33,117 bases of DNA from an uncultured Ruminococcus sp. (GCA_902784805.1 CACZWD010000021.1:1-33117), one strand, 5' to 3'; numbered from the stretch's first letter, positions 6,970 through 15,969 are shown. Made by a program: numbers and translations. The notes: generated from the letters alone by a model not told the origin.

Positions 6970-7037
6970 AAAGGGACGGTTCTCCTGACAACCTCATAAC
7001 ATCAAATGTGTCAAGGGGACCGTCCCCTTGACACATT
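6970..7037. repeat. REP-like palindrome, variant unit
   Basis: A perfect 14-bp inverted repeat (7005-7018 with 7024-7037; core GTGTCAAGGGG / CCCCTTGACAC, loop ACCGT) preceded by a diverged half unit AAGGGACGGTTCTCCTGACA at 6970-6989. It shares the GGGGAC-G-CC theme with the other two repeats. It lies 66 bases beyond the stop of the transporter on the other strand and might also act as a transcription barrier, although no T-run flanks it. Apart from these repeats, bases 6902-7102 hold nothing I can identify. Confidence 0.6.
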
Positions 7038-7102
7038 ATTATATCAGCTTTTTGGCGTTTGCCGACTCTGCTTAAATTATACCGTTCCGGTTTTTGAGTT
7101 CC

Positions 7103-8692
7103 TTAATCTTTCCAGTCAAATTCGGGCTCCTTAGCACCTTTTTTGACCTTCTTATAAACTGCCTGAACAATCGGGCCGGAAATGAATGCCAGAACCGTTA
7201 TGCCCCAGCCGGCAACAATGTTGCTCCAAAGCGGATAGCCGCCGTAGATGCCGGTGCCGCTTGCAAAGTGATTGTTGTAAATGTTCCAGCAGCAAAAGCC
7301 GAGCAGCACAATGGGTGCGATAAACTTCACCGAAAGCTTGAACCACCACAACGGCATTTTGAAGCTTCCCGTGTTTTTGTTGATTTCTTTTAAGATAATC
7401 TCCGGCTTGAAGAACCAGCCGACAAAGAAACATTCTAATGCGCCGACCAAAATCATATTATACTGATTTGTCCAGTTATCCACCGTGTCAAGCCACGCAA
7501 GACCGCTTTTGGTTGCATAAAACAGCGAAATCACACCCGCCACGATGCAGACACCAAGCGTTGTCTTATGCGGGTTGATTTTGAATTTATCTGCAACGGC
7601 GGTAGAAACGCCCTCTGTAATGGAAAACGCAGAATCGATTGCCAGCGAGCAAAGGCATAGATAGAATACCAATCCGAATGCCGCATTGACCCAGCCGACA
7701 CTTGTGAGCTTTATGATAGCGGTCGGATAAATGATGAACGCTGTTACGATACCCGACGAAGACATATCACTCGCCGTCATGCCAACACCGTACATAGTAG
7801 TAAACATTACAATACCGGACAAAACGCTGACAAAAAGGTCGGAGAATGCGATGATGAGCGCATCTGCCGCAATATTTGCATCGTCTTTCACATACGAACC
7901 GTATGCGAACATAATTGCCATCATAATGGATAGAGAATAGAATACCTGTCCCATAGCGTCAACGATTAAGTTCGGGAGCATATTGACGGCGTTGCCATCT
8001 TTATCCACAGAATGGATAACCGATTGAAAGTCCGGCGTAAAGAACTTTTTCAAGCCTTCGCCCGAGCCCTGCATCGAGATTCCCTTAACTGCAAGTATTC
8101 CGAGGAATATAAGCGGCAGCAGCAAACCGGTGTATTTTACGACTTTTCCTGCCGAAACTGTGCCTTTCCGGATACAAAGGTAAATCAGTACCCATCCGAA
8201 AGCAAGACATGCAATTACCGTCCACGATGGTGCAAACGAACCGTTATTCCAGCCGAGCTCGGGGTTACCGATCAAATCACCGAAAACACCTTGTGCCGCC
8301 GGAGCTGCGTCGGCTCCCATTGCGGTGATGCCCGCAAACTTGAAACTGAAGATTGCCATCATGATTACCCATGCAAAAACAACCGCGTAATATGTAGTAA
8401 TGACGAATGCGTTTGTGGTACCTGCCCAGCCGACGAACTCGGCTTTCTTATTTACCGCACGCATTGCACCGGGTGCGCCCAGCTTGGTTTTGCGTCCGAG
8501 CGAAATTTCCATCATCAGAAGCGGAACGCCCAAAACAAGCATCGCTAAAATATATACCAGCAGGAAAGCCCCGCCGCCGTACTTTGCCGCCAGTCCCGGA
8601 AAACGCCATGCGTTGCCAAGTCCGACCGCAGAGCCGATCGCAGCCATGATAAATGTGCCGCGACTTGCCCATGTTTCTCTTTTTTCAGCCAT
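7103..8692 (-). CDS. Sodium-dependent transporter, NSS/SNF family
   Basis: A 529-residue polytopic membrane protein of the neurotransmitter:sodium symporter family, which couples Na+ influx to uptake of amino acids or related solutes. The N-terminal signature is clear: WASRGTFIMAAIGSAVGLGN followed by AWRFP, the unwound first helix that forms the substrate and sodium sites in LeuT-type proteins. About twelve hydrophobic helices follow, including PLLMMEISLGR after helix 2, and a short basic/acidic tail (KKVKKGAKEPEFDWKD). Length fits prokaryotic members. Translation starts at ATG 8692 with GGAGG seven bases upstream, and a near-consensus promoter lies beyond it. It is monocistronic, between a repeat-rich region and a divergent exodeoxyribonuclease gene. 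The substrate cannot be told from sequence. Confidence 0.93.
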   Translation of the reverse strand: MAEKRETWASRGTFIMAAIGSAVGLGNAWRFPGLAAKYGGGAFLLVYILAMLVLGVPLLMMEISLGRKTKLGAPGAMRAVNKKAEFVGWAGTTNAFVITTYYAVVFAWVIMMAIFSFKFAGITAMGADAAPAAQGVFGDLIGNPELGWNNGSFAPSWTVIACLAFGWVLIYLCIRKGTVSAGKVVKYTGLLLPLIFLGILAVKGISMQGSGEGLKKFFTPDFQSVIHSVDKDGNAVNMLPNLIVDAMGQVFYSLSIMMAIMFAYGSYVKDDANIAADALIIAFSDLFVSVLSGIVMFTTMYGVGMTASDMSSSGIVTAFIIYPTAIIKLTSVGWVNAAFGLVFYLCLCSLAIDSAFSITEGVSTAVADKFKINPHKTTLGVCIVAGVISLFYATKSGLAWLDTVDNWTNQYNMILVGALECFFVGWFFKPEIILKEINKNTGSFKMPLWWFKLSVKFIAPIVLLGFCCWNIYNNHFASGTGIYGGYPLWSNIVAGWGITVLAFISGPIVQAVYKKVKKGAKEPEFDWKD

Positions 8693-8770
8693 AAAAAATC
8701 CTCCTCTTTGTTAAAAAATAGAATCTGCTTTAAATGATCCCGTCACAAAAACAGTTTTATTTTGTTGAAA

Positions 8771-8799
8771 ATTATATCATATCTTATACAAAATGTCAA
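8771..8799 (-). promoter_or_regulatory. Promoter of the NSS transporter
   Basis: Read on the minus strand: TTGACA (8799-8794), a 17-base spacer, and TATAAT (8776-8771). This perfect sigma-A type pair lies about 80 bases before the start codon. Confidence 0.8.
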
Positions 8800-8878
8800 T
8801 ACATCCATATTTTTTTTGCCCGGATTTGTATGAAGAAGAACCTTCGGTTAAAAAAACAGCTTTTTGTTTTTTAACATA

Positions 8879-8907
8879 TTGATTTTTTACATTATTTATG
8901 TTAAAAT
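8879..8907 (+). promoter_or_regulatory. Promoter of the exodeoxyribonuclease gene
   Basis: TTGATT at 8879-8884 and TAAAAT at 8902-8907 with a 17-base spacer, 29 bases before the ATG. An AAAAGGAA binding site lies between. Confidence 0.6.
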
Positions 8908-8936
8908 TAATAAAAAACAAAAAGGAACGGTGAAAA

Positions 8937-9692
8937 ATGAAACTTATATCATGGAATGTAAACGGTTTAAGAGCTGTAATAAATAAAGACTTTGAAAAAA
9001 TTTTCAGGGAACTTGACGCCGATATATTTTGCTTGCAGGAAACAAAGCTTCAGGCGGGACAGCTTGACCTCAGCTTTGAAGGTTACAGCTCATATTGGAA
9101 CTACGCCGAAAAAAAAGGGTATTCCGGTACAGCTGTTTTTACAAAGAAGGAACCGATTGACGTTACATACGGGCTCGGAATTGATGTTCACGACCACGAA
9201 GGCAGGGTTATAACGCTTGAGTTTGATAATTTTTATTTTGTATGCGTATATACTCCCAACTCGCAGGACGAGCTGAAGCGGCTTGATTACCGTATGACAT
9301 GGGAGGACGCTTTTCGTGAATATTTATGTTCACTTGCTGCAAAAAAAGGAGTTATAGTTTGCGGTGATATGAATGTTGCGGCAACGGAAATTGACCTAAA
9401 AAACCCAAAAACAAACCTTCACAACGCGGGTTTTACGGCAGAAGAAAGAGAAAAATTCGCGCTTCTTTTAAAAAGTGGCTTTACCGACACTTTCAGGCAT
9501 TTTTATCCAAATCTTGAAGGCGCGTATTCATGGTGGTCGTACCGTTTTCACGCGAGAGAAAAGAACGCAGGCTGGCGTATAGACTACTTTTTAACCTCGG
9601 AAAGCCTTAAAGATAAGCTTGAAAGCGCCTCCATTCACTCCGAAATTTTCGGCTCCGACCACTGTCCGGTCGAGCTTGTTATTAACATTTAA
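8937..9692 (+). CDS. xth: Exodeoxyribonuclease III (AP endonuclease)
   Basis: A 251-residue ExoIII-type nuclease of the EEP fold. It cleaves DNA at abasic sites and trims 3' ends in base-excision repair, with a divalent metal. Catalytic landmarks are all present: N7 in SWNVNGLR, E35 in LQETKLQ, D144 and N146 in CGDMNVA, and D241-H242 in GSDHCPV at the C-terminus. The full length matches the family. ATG at 8937 has AAAGGAA upstream. The gene stands alone with its own promoter and a shared bidirectional terminator towards the convergent SLH gene. Confidence 0.95.
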   Translation: MKLISWNVNGLRAVINKDFEKIFRELDADIFCLQETKLQAGQLDLSFEGYSSYWNYAEKKGYSGTAVFTKKEPIDVTYGLGIDVHDHEGRVITLEFDNFYFVCVYTPNSQDELKRLDYRMTWEDAFREYLCSLAAKKGVIVCGDMNVAATEIDLKNPKTNLHNAGFTAEEREKFALLLKSGFTDTFRHFYPNLEGAYSWWSYRFHAREKNAGWRIDYFLTSESLKDKLESASIHSEIFGSDHCPVELVINI

Positions 9693-9702
9693 TTTTCTGT
9701 TT

Positions 9703-9734
9703 AAAAGCACCCGACTGTGAAGCCGGGTGCTTTT
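9703..9734. terminator. Bidirectional terminator between convergent genes
   Basis: An 11-bp stem AAAAGCACCCG / CGGGTGCTTTT with a 10-base loop lies between the stop of xth and the stop of the minus-strand SLH gene. The A-run and T-run flank it symmetrically, so it can act in both directions. Confidence 0.85.
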
Positions 9735-9740
9735 CCGATT

Positions 9741-11816
9741 TTATCTTGACAAATAATTGTAAAGTATTACCGCCGCGTCCGCCCTTGTGAGAAGCCCGGC
9801 GGGATTAAAATTACCGTTTCCGTCTCCGCCTATAACCTTCATTCCCGCAAGTATGCTTATGCTTCCCGTGTTTTCGGCTACATCAGCGAACATAGGCTTA
9901 TAAATGCCTTCAATATCAGCAACCTCACGGTAGCCGAGCGCCGACACAAGCATAACTGCCGCCTGTTCTCTTGAAACGGCCGCGTCGGGCTCACGCTGTC
10001 CTTTTTCCAAAATTCCCCTGTTATACGCAAAACGATATGCCGCTTCGTAATCATAATCTTCGGTTATTAATGCGCTGCTGTAGCTTTCAAATACCGAGCG
10101 AAGAAACGCAAGAAAATCTTTCTGAGTTATATATTCTTGAGGCTTATACTCGCTCCCGCCATAGCCTATGCCGCAGCCGCAAAGCGTTGTTATCGCTTTT
10201 TCCGCGTAATGTCCCGAAATATCCGTATATTCTTCCGCCGTTTTAACTTCCTCATTCATCTGTTTGCCTGTAAAAGCGTCAATCACAGTGTTTCCTCCGA
10301 GATAATATACCGCTACGGCTTTATCATATTTTTTAAGTTCTTCGCTGCTGCAGGTAAAAACATACATCGGCTCAAAAACAGCCTTGTCAAATATAATATC
10401 TGCTGCCGTGTCAATATCCAAAATCCCTTCCGGCAAAGGAAAGCTCTCTTTTGAACGGTTAAGGTTAAAACGCAGTAATTCACCTGTTTCCTCATCAATA
10501 TTGACGGAAATATTGTCAAAGTCACATCGGATACCGTTTACGTATCTTGTATATTCCAAATAGTCGTCTGACGAGTGAAGCTCCGAAAAACGAAAACCGT
10601 TATTTTCATCTTTTGAAGGAAAATACTTTGGCGCAAGGCTTTTCAAAGCCGCTTCCCCAAGCTCTTTAAGCTTGTCCGAATCAAGCTTTTTATCGCTTTC
10701 TTTATCATTATACGTATATTTTGAAAAAGCCGTGATTTCGCCTGTTTCGGCGTTTACCGCAGCGTATGCGTCTGTTTTGTCGTCATCCGAAAAATATAAG
10801 CGGTACAAATAAGCTTTCTCATTATATTTATCCTTATAAAGATTTACGCTTTTAAGCGTCAGCTTATCGGAAAGCTTAACCGCCTTGTTTGAACGGACAA
10901 GCCTTTCCGCTTCCTTTTCGGAGATAAGCCCCGCAATTTTTTCAAGCTCCGCTGTTTCGGCAGGGCTTAAATATGACGCTCCGCCGCTCTCATCCGCCGC
11001 CGCTTTTGATTCCATCGCCCCGTTCCTGCCGAAGTAATGGTCATATGTTGGCGAAATACGCTTAACAACCTCTCCCGTCACCGCGCTTATGTATTCTTCA
11101 TAGTCTCTGTCCTTCGGAAGCCACACAAGAACATTTTTGTATCCGTCCCCGCGTCCGTCCCATTCTCTCTGATAACAAAGCTCAAACCCGAAATTTTCCT
11201 TATAACTTTCTGCGGCTGCTTTAAAATCTATAATCTTATCCACATTCTCATACTCAACGCCGTCCGTATAATCAATCCGGAAATTTGTCACTTCGCCGTC
11301 GGCAGTTACCGCGACATAACCGCTGTTATCGCGTACAGGAAGCCCGTTTTCAAAAAGCTGAACGGTAAAATTTCTGTTTCCGCCCGAAATACTTTCATTT
11401 CTATCGTTGCTCCACACCTTAACCTTTCCTGCTAAAGAAGGGTTGATTTTTTCGGCAAATTCTATTATTTTTTCACTAAGCTCCGCGTTTGATAATTTCG
11501 CGAACGATAACTTATCATCTCTGACGTATTCAGAGCTGTATTTGTTATAACTTGTAATAACCCCGTTATCTTTTATCGAAACATAAAGGTTTTTAAAATC
11601 ATTGTCGTTTTCACAAGACCACTCAAAGCTGTAAACCGTACCATCTTCATCTGTTCTTGAATCCGTTGTCACCTTGTCGTATTCGTCCGTCGAGCCTATT
11701 CTTTCCTTTACAATTTTCAAAAATTTCTCCGTGTCCGCAGCCCTGCTGTCTGCCGCAAAAGCCGCAATCTGCAGAATAAGTGTTAAAATCAGAACAAAAA
11801 GAAATAAATTTTTCAT
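9741..11816 (-). CDS. Exported YcdB/PepSY-like protein with S-layer homology repeats
   Basis: A 691-residue exported protein. Residues 1-21 are a signal peptide. Two long regions follow (~30-260 and ~290-500) with the strand-turn-strand pattern seen in YcdB/YcdC and PepSY-type domains: AVTADGEVTNFRIDYTDGV, YISAVTGEVVKR and YAAVNAETGEITAFSKY each carry the A-x-TGE-hairpin motif. The C-terminal ~165 residues hold S-layer homology repeats (YTDISGHYAEKAITTL; YNRGILEKGQREPDAAVSRE; GDGNGNFNPAGLLTRADAAV), which would anchor it to secondary wall polymers. The ATG at 11816 has AGGAGG upstream. It is the last gene of a minus-strand operon with an ECF sigma factor and its probable anti-sigma factor, 16 bases after the latter, so it may be a regulon member or a regulatory partner. 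YcdB-like domains are thought to act as inhibitors or ligand binders; the actual role is unknown. Confidence 0.8.
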   Translation of the reverse strand: MKNLFLFVLILTLILQIAAFAADSRAADTEKFLKIVKERIGSTDEYDKVTTDSRTDEDGTVYSFEWSCENDNDFKNLYVSIKDNGVITSYNKYSSEYVRDDKLSFAKLSNAELSEKIIEFAEKINPSLAGKVKVWSNDRNESISGGNRNFTVQLFENGLPVRDNSGYVAVTADGEVTNFRIDYTDGVEYENVDKIIDFKAAAESYKENFGFELCYQREWDGRGDGYKNVLVWLPKDRDYEEYISAVTGEVVKRISPTYDHYFGRNGAMESKAAADESGGASYLSPAETAELEKIAGLISEKEAERLVRSNKAVKLSDKLTLKSVNLYKDKYNEKAYLYRLYFSDDDKTDAYAAVNAETGEITAFSKYTYNDKESDKKLDSDKLKELGEAALKSLAPKYFPSKDENNGFRFSELHSSDDYLEYTRYVNGIRCDFDNISVNIDEETGELLRFNLNRSKESFPLPEGILDIDTAADIIFDKAVFEPMYVFTCSSEELKKYDKAVAVYYLGGNTVIDAFTGKQMNEEVKTAEEYTDISGHYAEKAITTLCGCGIGYGGSEYKPQEYITQKDFLAFLRSVFESYSSALITEDYDYEAAYRFAYNRGILEKGQREPDAAVSREQAAVMLVSALGYREVADIEGIYKPMFADVAENTGSISILAGMKVIGGDGNGNFNPAGLLTRADAAVILYNYLSR

Positions 11817-11832
11817 GATAATCCTCCTTTGT

Positions 11833-12783
11833 TTAATCTATTATTATTTTACATATCTCCGCTTTACCGCCTGACGGCCGCGAAATATATGTTACTTTCA
11901 AGTCGGCGCCACTTTTTATATCGGATAATTCAGCCTTTTCCCCGTCCGCTTTTAACAGTACCGCCGATTTTATATCCGCCGATACAGTGCCGTATATCGG
12001 GTCATTTACCGTAATCACATCTCCGTTTACGGAAACGCAGCTTACAGTTACATCAAGGGGTAGCTCGGAGCCTTTACTCATTACCGCGCTGTTTTTGCCT
12101 TGCGCGCTTCGCGATGCTCCGGAAGCAGAAATGCTTTTTTCTTCATAAACAGTGCCTCCGTCATATTCATCCGTATTTTCGGGCGCAGCCTCCTCTTTAA
12201 GACTGTCCGATGATATATTTTTTTCGTCTTCCTGCTGTATGGACGCAGACACGGCAAAAGTCAAAGCCTCCTCACCCGCTTTATCATCTGCCCGGCTGCC
12301 TTCCTCCGCTGTATCAGCTTCGGTATTTTCGGAAACAGTCTTTTCCGGCTCTGTTTTTTCTTCTTTCACAGCGGTCTGCACGTTCTCTGTTTTTGCATTA
12401 TTGACAACCGGCATACCTTTATCTTCTTTTGTTGTGTTTATTTTATCCTTATCGCCTGCCGTCTCAACGCTTTCGGATTTTTCCGAAACCGCGTGTTCTT
12501 TTTCATCGGACTGCTCTTTTTCATCAATAATGCTTTCTGTTAAATCGCTTTTAAGCGCGGTGTTTTTATCATCGGGCGGCAAGATAAAACGATTTACGGC
12601 GCTGTAACAAATCAGTATTGCGGCAAGCGATGCGGCAACGGTTACAGGTAAATGATACACTCCGGCTTTTTTCGGGACAGATGATGCCGTATCTGCCTTT
12701 TTAAAAATTTCTTCAAGCGCTTTTTCCTTACCGGTACAGATTTCGTTGTTTGCCGCCTTATACAGTTTTTGAATGTTCATCAT
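11833..12783 (-). CDS. Probable membrane anti-sigma factor
   Basis: A 316-residue protein with a short cytosolic N-terminus (~45 residues), one transmembrane helix (LPVTVAASLAAILICYSAVN, residues ~45-65), a long low-complexity acidic linker rich in Glu, Lys, Ser and Thr (~75-235), and a compact beta-rich extracytoplasmic domain (from ELPLDVTVSCVSVNGD to the end). Its start overlaps the 3' end of the ECF sigma gene by 26 bases, a typical sigma/anti-sigma layout. There is no zinc-binding HxxxCxxC motif, so it is not a canonical ZAS protein, and I cannot assign a named family. The start could be either of two consecutive ATGs (12783 or 12780); GGGAGG serves both. The anti-sigma role is inferred from topology and position. 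Confidence 0.65.
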   Translation of the reverse strand: MMNIQKLYKAANNEICTGKEKALEEIFKKADTASSVPKKAGVYHLPVTVAASLAAILICYSAVNRFILPPDDKNTALKSDLTESIIDEKEQSDEKEHAVSEKSESVETAGDKDKINTTKEDKGMPVVNNAKTENVQTAVKEEKTEPEKTVSENTEADTAEEGSRADDKAGEEALTFAVSASIQQEDEKNISSDSLKEEAAPENTDEYDGGTVYEEKSISASGASRSAQGKNSAVMSKGSELPLDVTVSCVSVNGDVITVNDPIYGTVSADIKSAVLLKADGEKAELSDIKSGADLKVTYISRPSGGKAEICKIIID

Positions 12784-13243
12784 CGCACCTCCCGTCCAAA
12801 GATTTTTTAAGCATATTCCTGCCTCTGTGAAGAAGCGTTTTGACCGTTGCTTCTTTTTCTCCGAGACATTCCGCTATGCTTTTGACCGACATATCCTCGT
12901 AATAAAAGAGGTGTAGTGCCGTTTTATATTTTTGAGGGAGCTTTAAAACGGCATAATACACTTCACTTATTTCGGGAGAGGAAAACGGGATATTTTCGTC
13001 AAGCGGAACCGTCCTTTTAAACCATAAGTCCGAAAAAACGCTTTTACTGCGGTTTACGGTAACACGAATAAGCCATGCTTTAACGTGTTCCTCGCTTTCA
13101 AAAACTTTATCGGACTTTAGAAAACGCAAAAAAACCTCCTGAGCGACATCATCGGCATATTGTCTGCTCTTTGTGCACGACAAAGCAAGACGATATACCA
13201 TATCATAATATTTTTCCGTCATTTCACGCCGTGAAATGCACAT
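12758..13243 (-). CDS. ECF-type RNA polymerase sigma factor
   Basis: A 161-residue sigma-70 family protein of the extracytoplasmic-function type. Region 2 is seen in MVYRLALSCTKSRQYADDVA followed by QEVFLRF, then EEHVKAWLIRVTVNRS. Region 4 is seen in LPQKYKTALHLFYYEDMSV, then IAECLGEKEATVKTLLHRGR, the -35-binding helix-turn-helix. An upstream in-frame extension to 13531 exists but lacks sigma homology and reads through the promoter. ATG 13243 is chosen because GGGAGGGAAGAG lies just before it and region 2 starts soon after. It is the first gene of the minus-strand operon with the anti-sigma and SLH genes. Which signal triggers it is unknown. Confidence 0.9.
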   Translation of the reverse strand: MCISRREMTEKYYDMVYRLALSCTKSRQYADDVAQEVFLRFLKSDKVFESEEHVKAWLIRVTVNRSKSVFSDLWFKRTVPLDENIPFSSPEISEVYYAVLKLPQKYKTALHLFYYEDMSVKSIAECLGEKEATVKTLLHRGRNMLKKSLDGRCDDEHSKTV

Positions 13244-13319
13244 ACGCTCTTCCCTCCCTCTATACATAATACCCTGCAAAAACAAAAAAAGTTTCATTTT
13301 TTTCAGATGACTTATTATA

Positions 13320-13348
13320 ATTTTACAACAAAATTTTAAGAATGTCAA
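13320..13348 (-). promoter_or_regulatory. Promoter of the sigma/anti-sigma/SLH operon
   Basis: On the minus strand: TTGACA (13348-13343), a 17-base spacer and TAAAAT (13325-13320), about 75 bases before the sigma start codon. The hexamers are housekeeping-type. An ECF autoregulatory promoter (AAC-type -35) was not evident. Confidence 0.65.
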
Positions 13349-13409
13349 TCTTGCAAAAATATTACAAAAAAATAAATATGTTTTTGGTAATAATTTTGTA
13401 AAAATACGG

Positions 13410-13438
13410 TTGAATTTTTTTTTGATATATGATACAAT
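13410..13438 (+). promoter_or_regulatory. Promoter of glmU
   Basis: TTGAAT (13410-13415) and TACAAT (13433-13438) are separated by 17 bases, about 50 bases before the ATG. It is divergent from the sigma operon promoter in the same 240-bp intergenic region. Confidence 0.7.
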
Positions 13439-13487
13439 AATAGTGGATATTGTAGTGTATGCAAAAAAATTTGAAAGAGGTAAAGCC

Positions 13488-14891
13488 ATGAGCAATATTT
13501 CGACTGTTATTCTGGCTGCCGGAGCAGGCACAAGAATGAAATCATCAAAAGCAAAGGTTGTACATAAAGTCTGCGGAAAACCAATGGTTAAGTGGGTTTA
13601 CTCCCAAGCGGAAAAAATAAATTCCGATAAAATTGTTACTGTTATAGGTCACGGGCGCGAGCAGGTTAAAGAGGTTCTCGGAGAAGATAAAATTTATGCT
13701 GTTCAGGAGCAGCAGCTCGGTACGGGACACGCGGTAATGGGCGCTCTTGAAAAAATTCCCGACGGCGGCATTGTTATTGTATTATGCGGCGACGCTCCTC
13801 TTATAACCGCCGAAACTTTAAAAGCGGCAACGGATTTCCATATAAAAAGCAGGTGCGCCGCAACCGTAATAACTGCGGATATAGATAATCCGACAGGCTA
13901 CGGAAGAATTTTACGTAACGAAAGCGGCAGTGTTCTCGGTATTGTTGAAGAAAAAGACGCAACCGACGAGCAAAGAAAAATAAAAGAAATTAATTCGGGT
14001 TCTTACTGTTTTGATACCGCCCTTTTACGCGCGGCTATTTCAAACCTAAAAAACGAAAACGCGGCGGGCGAGTATTATCTCACAGATACACTTGCGATAC
14101 TTCTTGAAAACGGCTATGAGGTCGGTGCTTTTAAAATTCCCGACATAACCGAGCTTATGGGTATTAACAATATGCTTCAGCTTTCGCAGGCGGAAAAAAT
14201 TATGCGTGAGCGCATAAACAAAGCTCATATGCTTGAAGGAGTAACTGTAATCTCCCCCGAAAATACATATATAGGAGCGGATGTTACAATCGGTACGGAT
14301 ACCGTAATTCTCCCGGGAAGCATAATCGGTGAAGGCTGCGTTATCGGAAACGGATGTATTATAGGTCCGAACGCTAACCTCAAAGAATGTGAAATCGGTG
14401 ACGGAAGTGAAATAAATTCCTCAACAATAGTAAAAAGCCGCATAGGTAAAAACGTCAATATGGGTCCTTACGCTTATGTCAGACCAAATTGCGTTATTGC
14501 CGATAATGTTAAAGTCGGTGATTTTGTCGAAGTAAAAAACTCCAATGTCGGCGAAGGTACAAAAATAGCTCATCTTACATATGTGGGCGACAGTGATGTG
14601 GGTTCCGGCGTAAATTTCGGATGCGGAACGGTAACGGTAAATTACGACAGTAAAAAGAAACACAGAACAACCATTAAAGACGGCGCGTTTATCGGCTGCA
14701 ACACAAACCTGAAGGCGCCTACACAGCCGCAGGTTCAACCATTACGGAGGACGTCCCGGGCGGCTCTCTCGCCATTGCGAGAAACCGTCAGACGGTCAAA
14801 GAAAAGTGGCGGGAAAGGAAATACGGCAAATAACCCTGGCAAAGCCCGGTTATTAAATATTTTAAGCTGCGGACGCCGGCATAATGGTTGA
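13488..14891 (+). CDS. glmU: Bifunctional GlmU with frameshifted C-terminus
   Basis: GlmU acetylates glucosamine-1-phosphate and transfers UMP to give UDP-GlcNAc, the precursor of peptidoglycan and teichoic acids. The N-terminal uridyltransferase is intact: [20 protein letters not shown], then [10 protein letters not shown] and [10 protein letters not shown]. The left-handed beta-helix acetyltransferase follows from ~250 ([57 protein letters not shown]). After NTNLKAP (base ~14711) the frame changes: the expected [20 protein letters not shown] ending is encoded in the next frame and would stop at TAA 14831-14833. The frame shown instead runs to 14891 with unrelated residues. An apparent 22-nt loss between two copies of GAAGGCGCCT explains this. 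ATG 13488 with GAAAGAGG upstream is the start; a longer frame from 13410 has no site. As the gene is essential, an assembly error or polymorphism is plausible. Confidence 0.88.
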   Translation: MSNISTVILAAGAGTRMKSSKAKVVHKVCGKPMVKWVYSQAEKINSDKIVTVIGHGREQVKEVLGEDKIYAVQEQQLGTGHAVMGALEKIPDGGIVIVLCGDAPLITAETLKAATDFHIKSRCAATVITADIDNPTGYGRILRNESGSVLGIVEEKDATDEQRKIKEINSGSYCFDTALLRAAISNLKNENAAGEYYLTDTLAILLENGYEVGAFKIPDITELMGINNMLQLSQAEKIMRERINKAHMLEGVTVISPENTYIGADVTIGTDTVILPGSIIGEGCVIGNGCIIGPNANLKECEIGDGSEINSSTIVKSRIGKNVNMGPYAYVRPNCVIADNVKVGDFVEVKNSNVGEGTKIAHLTYVGDSDVGSGVNFGCGTVTVNYDSKKKHRTTIKDGAFIGCNTNLKAPTQPQVQPLRRTSRAALSPLRETVRRSKKSGGKGNTANNPGKARLLNILSCGRRHNG

Positions 14892-14986
14892 ATATTCAAG
14901 GGTTGTCTTAAAACGATGCAATGAATGTGAAAACAGATGTTATGTACGGAAGTCGCAGTCTTACAAGCGAAAGGAAATGAACTATC

Positions 14987-15949
14987 ATGGCATCAACAAC
15001 TCACGGAAAAAACATCAAAATTTTCGCCGGCAATTCTCATAAAAAGCTTGCGAAAGAAATTGCGGCAAGGCTTCAGCTTAACCTCGGAAATGCCGAAGTA
15101 AAAACCTTCAGCGACGGTGAAATCTGCGTTAATATCAACGAAACCGTCCGCGGCTCGGAAGTATTTATTATTCAGTCAACAAGCCTTCCTGTCAACGACA
15201 ATCTTATGGAGCTTCTTATTATGATTGACGCTTTAAAGCGTGCTTCAGCTGCGAAAATCACCGCGGTTATACCCTATTACGGTTACGCGCGCCAGGACAG
15301 AAAGGCAAGAGCGAGAGACCCGATTTCGGCAAAGCTTGTTGCTGATCTTATAACCGTTGCGGGCGCTGACAGAGTGCTTACAATAGATCTTCACGTTCCT
15401 CAGATTCAGGGCTTCTTTAATATACCCGTTGACCACCTTTTCGGTGTACCTATTCTTGCAGGTCACTTTAAAGGCAAATTTAAAGAAATTATGAGTGATG
15501 TTTGTATCGTATCTCCCGACCACGGAAGCGTAGCGAGAGCAAGACAGTTTGCGCAGAAGCTTGGTGTTCCGTTTGCGATTGTTGATAAACGCCGTCCGAA
15601 ACCTAATGTTTCGGAGGTTATGAACGTTATAGGTGATATAAAAGATAAATACTGTATCATGGTCGATGATATGATTGACACAGCCGGTACAATTACAATA
15701 GGCGCGCAGGCACTGGTGGACCGCGGCGCAAAAGAGGTTTATGCCGCTTGCACGCACGCCGTTTTATCGGGACCGGCAATCGAAAGGCTTAAAGAGTCTC
15801 CCATAAAAGAGCTTGTTATGCTTGACACCATAGACCTTCCGAAGGAAAAACAAATTCCTAAAATTAAACAGCTTTCTGTAGCTCCGATATGCGCGGAAGC
15901 AATCAAGCGAATTTATGAGGATGTAGCTATAAGCCCGCTTTACGAATAA
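14987..15949 (+). CDS. prs: Ribose-phosphate pyrophosphokinase
   Basis: A 320-residue PRPP synthase that makes 5-phosphoribosyl diphosphate from ribose-5-phosphate and ATP for purine, pyrimidine, NAD, His and Trp synthesis. Family signatures are complete: [14 protein letters not shown] and FSDGE at the N-terminus, [20 protein letters not shown] as the ATP/flexible-loop region, [11 protein letters not shown], and the PRPP-binding loop [12 protein letters not shown]. The length is normal. ATG 14987 has AAAGGAA upstream. It follows glmU in the same direction, a pair conserved in many Firmicutes, and the 95-150 bases between them hold no clear terminator. Nothing unusual is seen. Confidence 0.97.
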   Translation: MASTTHGKNIKIFAGNSHKKLAKEIAARLQLNLGNAEVKTFSDGEICVNINETVRGSEVFIIQSTSLPVNDNLMELLIMIDALKRASAAKITAVIPYYGYARQDRKARARDPISAKLVADLITVAGADRVLTIDLHVPQIQGFFNIPVDHLFGVPILAGHFKGKFKEIMSDVCIVSPDHGSVARARQFAQKLGVPFAIVDKRRPKPNVSEVMNVIGDIKDKYCIMVDDMIDTAGTITIGAQALVDRGAKEVYAACTHAVLSGPAIERLKESPIKELVMLDTIDLPKEKQIPKIKQLSVAPICAEAIKRIYEDVAISPLYE

Positions 15950-15969
15950 TTGATTTGAGGGTGATAAAA

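Noticed and set aside
8012-8548. Long open frame opposite the NSS transporter (178 codons)
   Set aside because: It is antisense to a clear, full-length transporter, is cysteine- and arginine-rich, and has no binding site; it mirrors the codon bias of the real gene.
13381-13400. Possible WalR box upstream of glmU (GGTAATAATTTTGTAAA)
   Set aside because: One half-site is mismatched and the spacing is wrong for TGTWAH-N5-TGTWAH.
13410-13487. Upstream extension of glmU
   Set aside because: The frame is open but covers the promoter hexamers and has no GlmU homology; ATG 13488 has a proper ribosome binding site.
13244-13531. N-terminal extension of the ECF sigma factor
   Set aside because: The extra residues are AT-driven and run through the sigma promoter; region 2 starts right after ATG 13243, which has a strong binding site.
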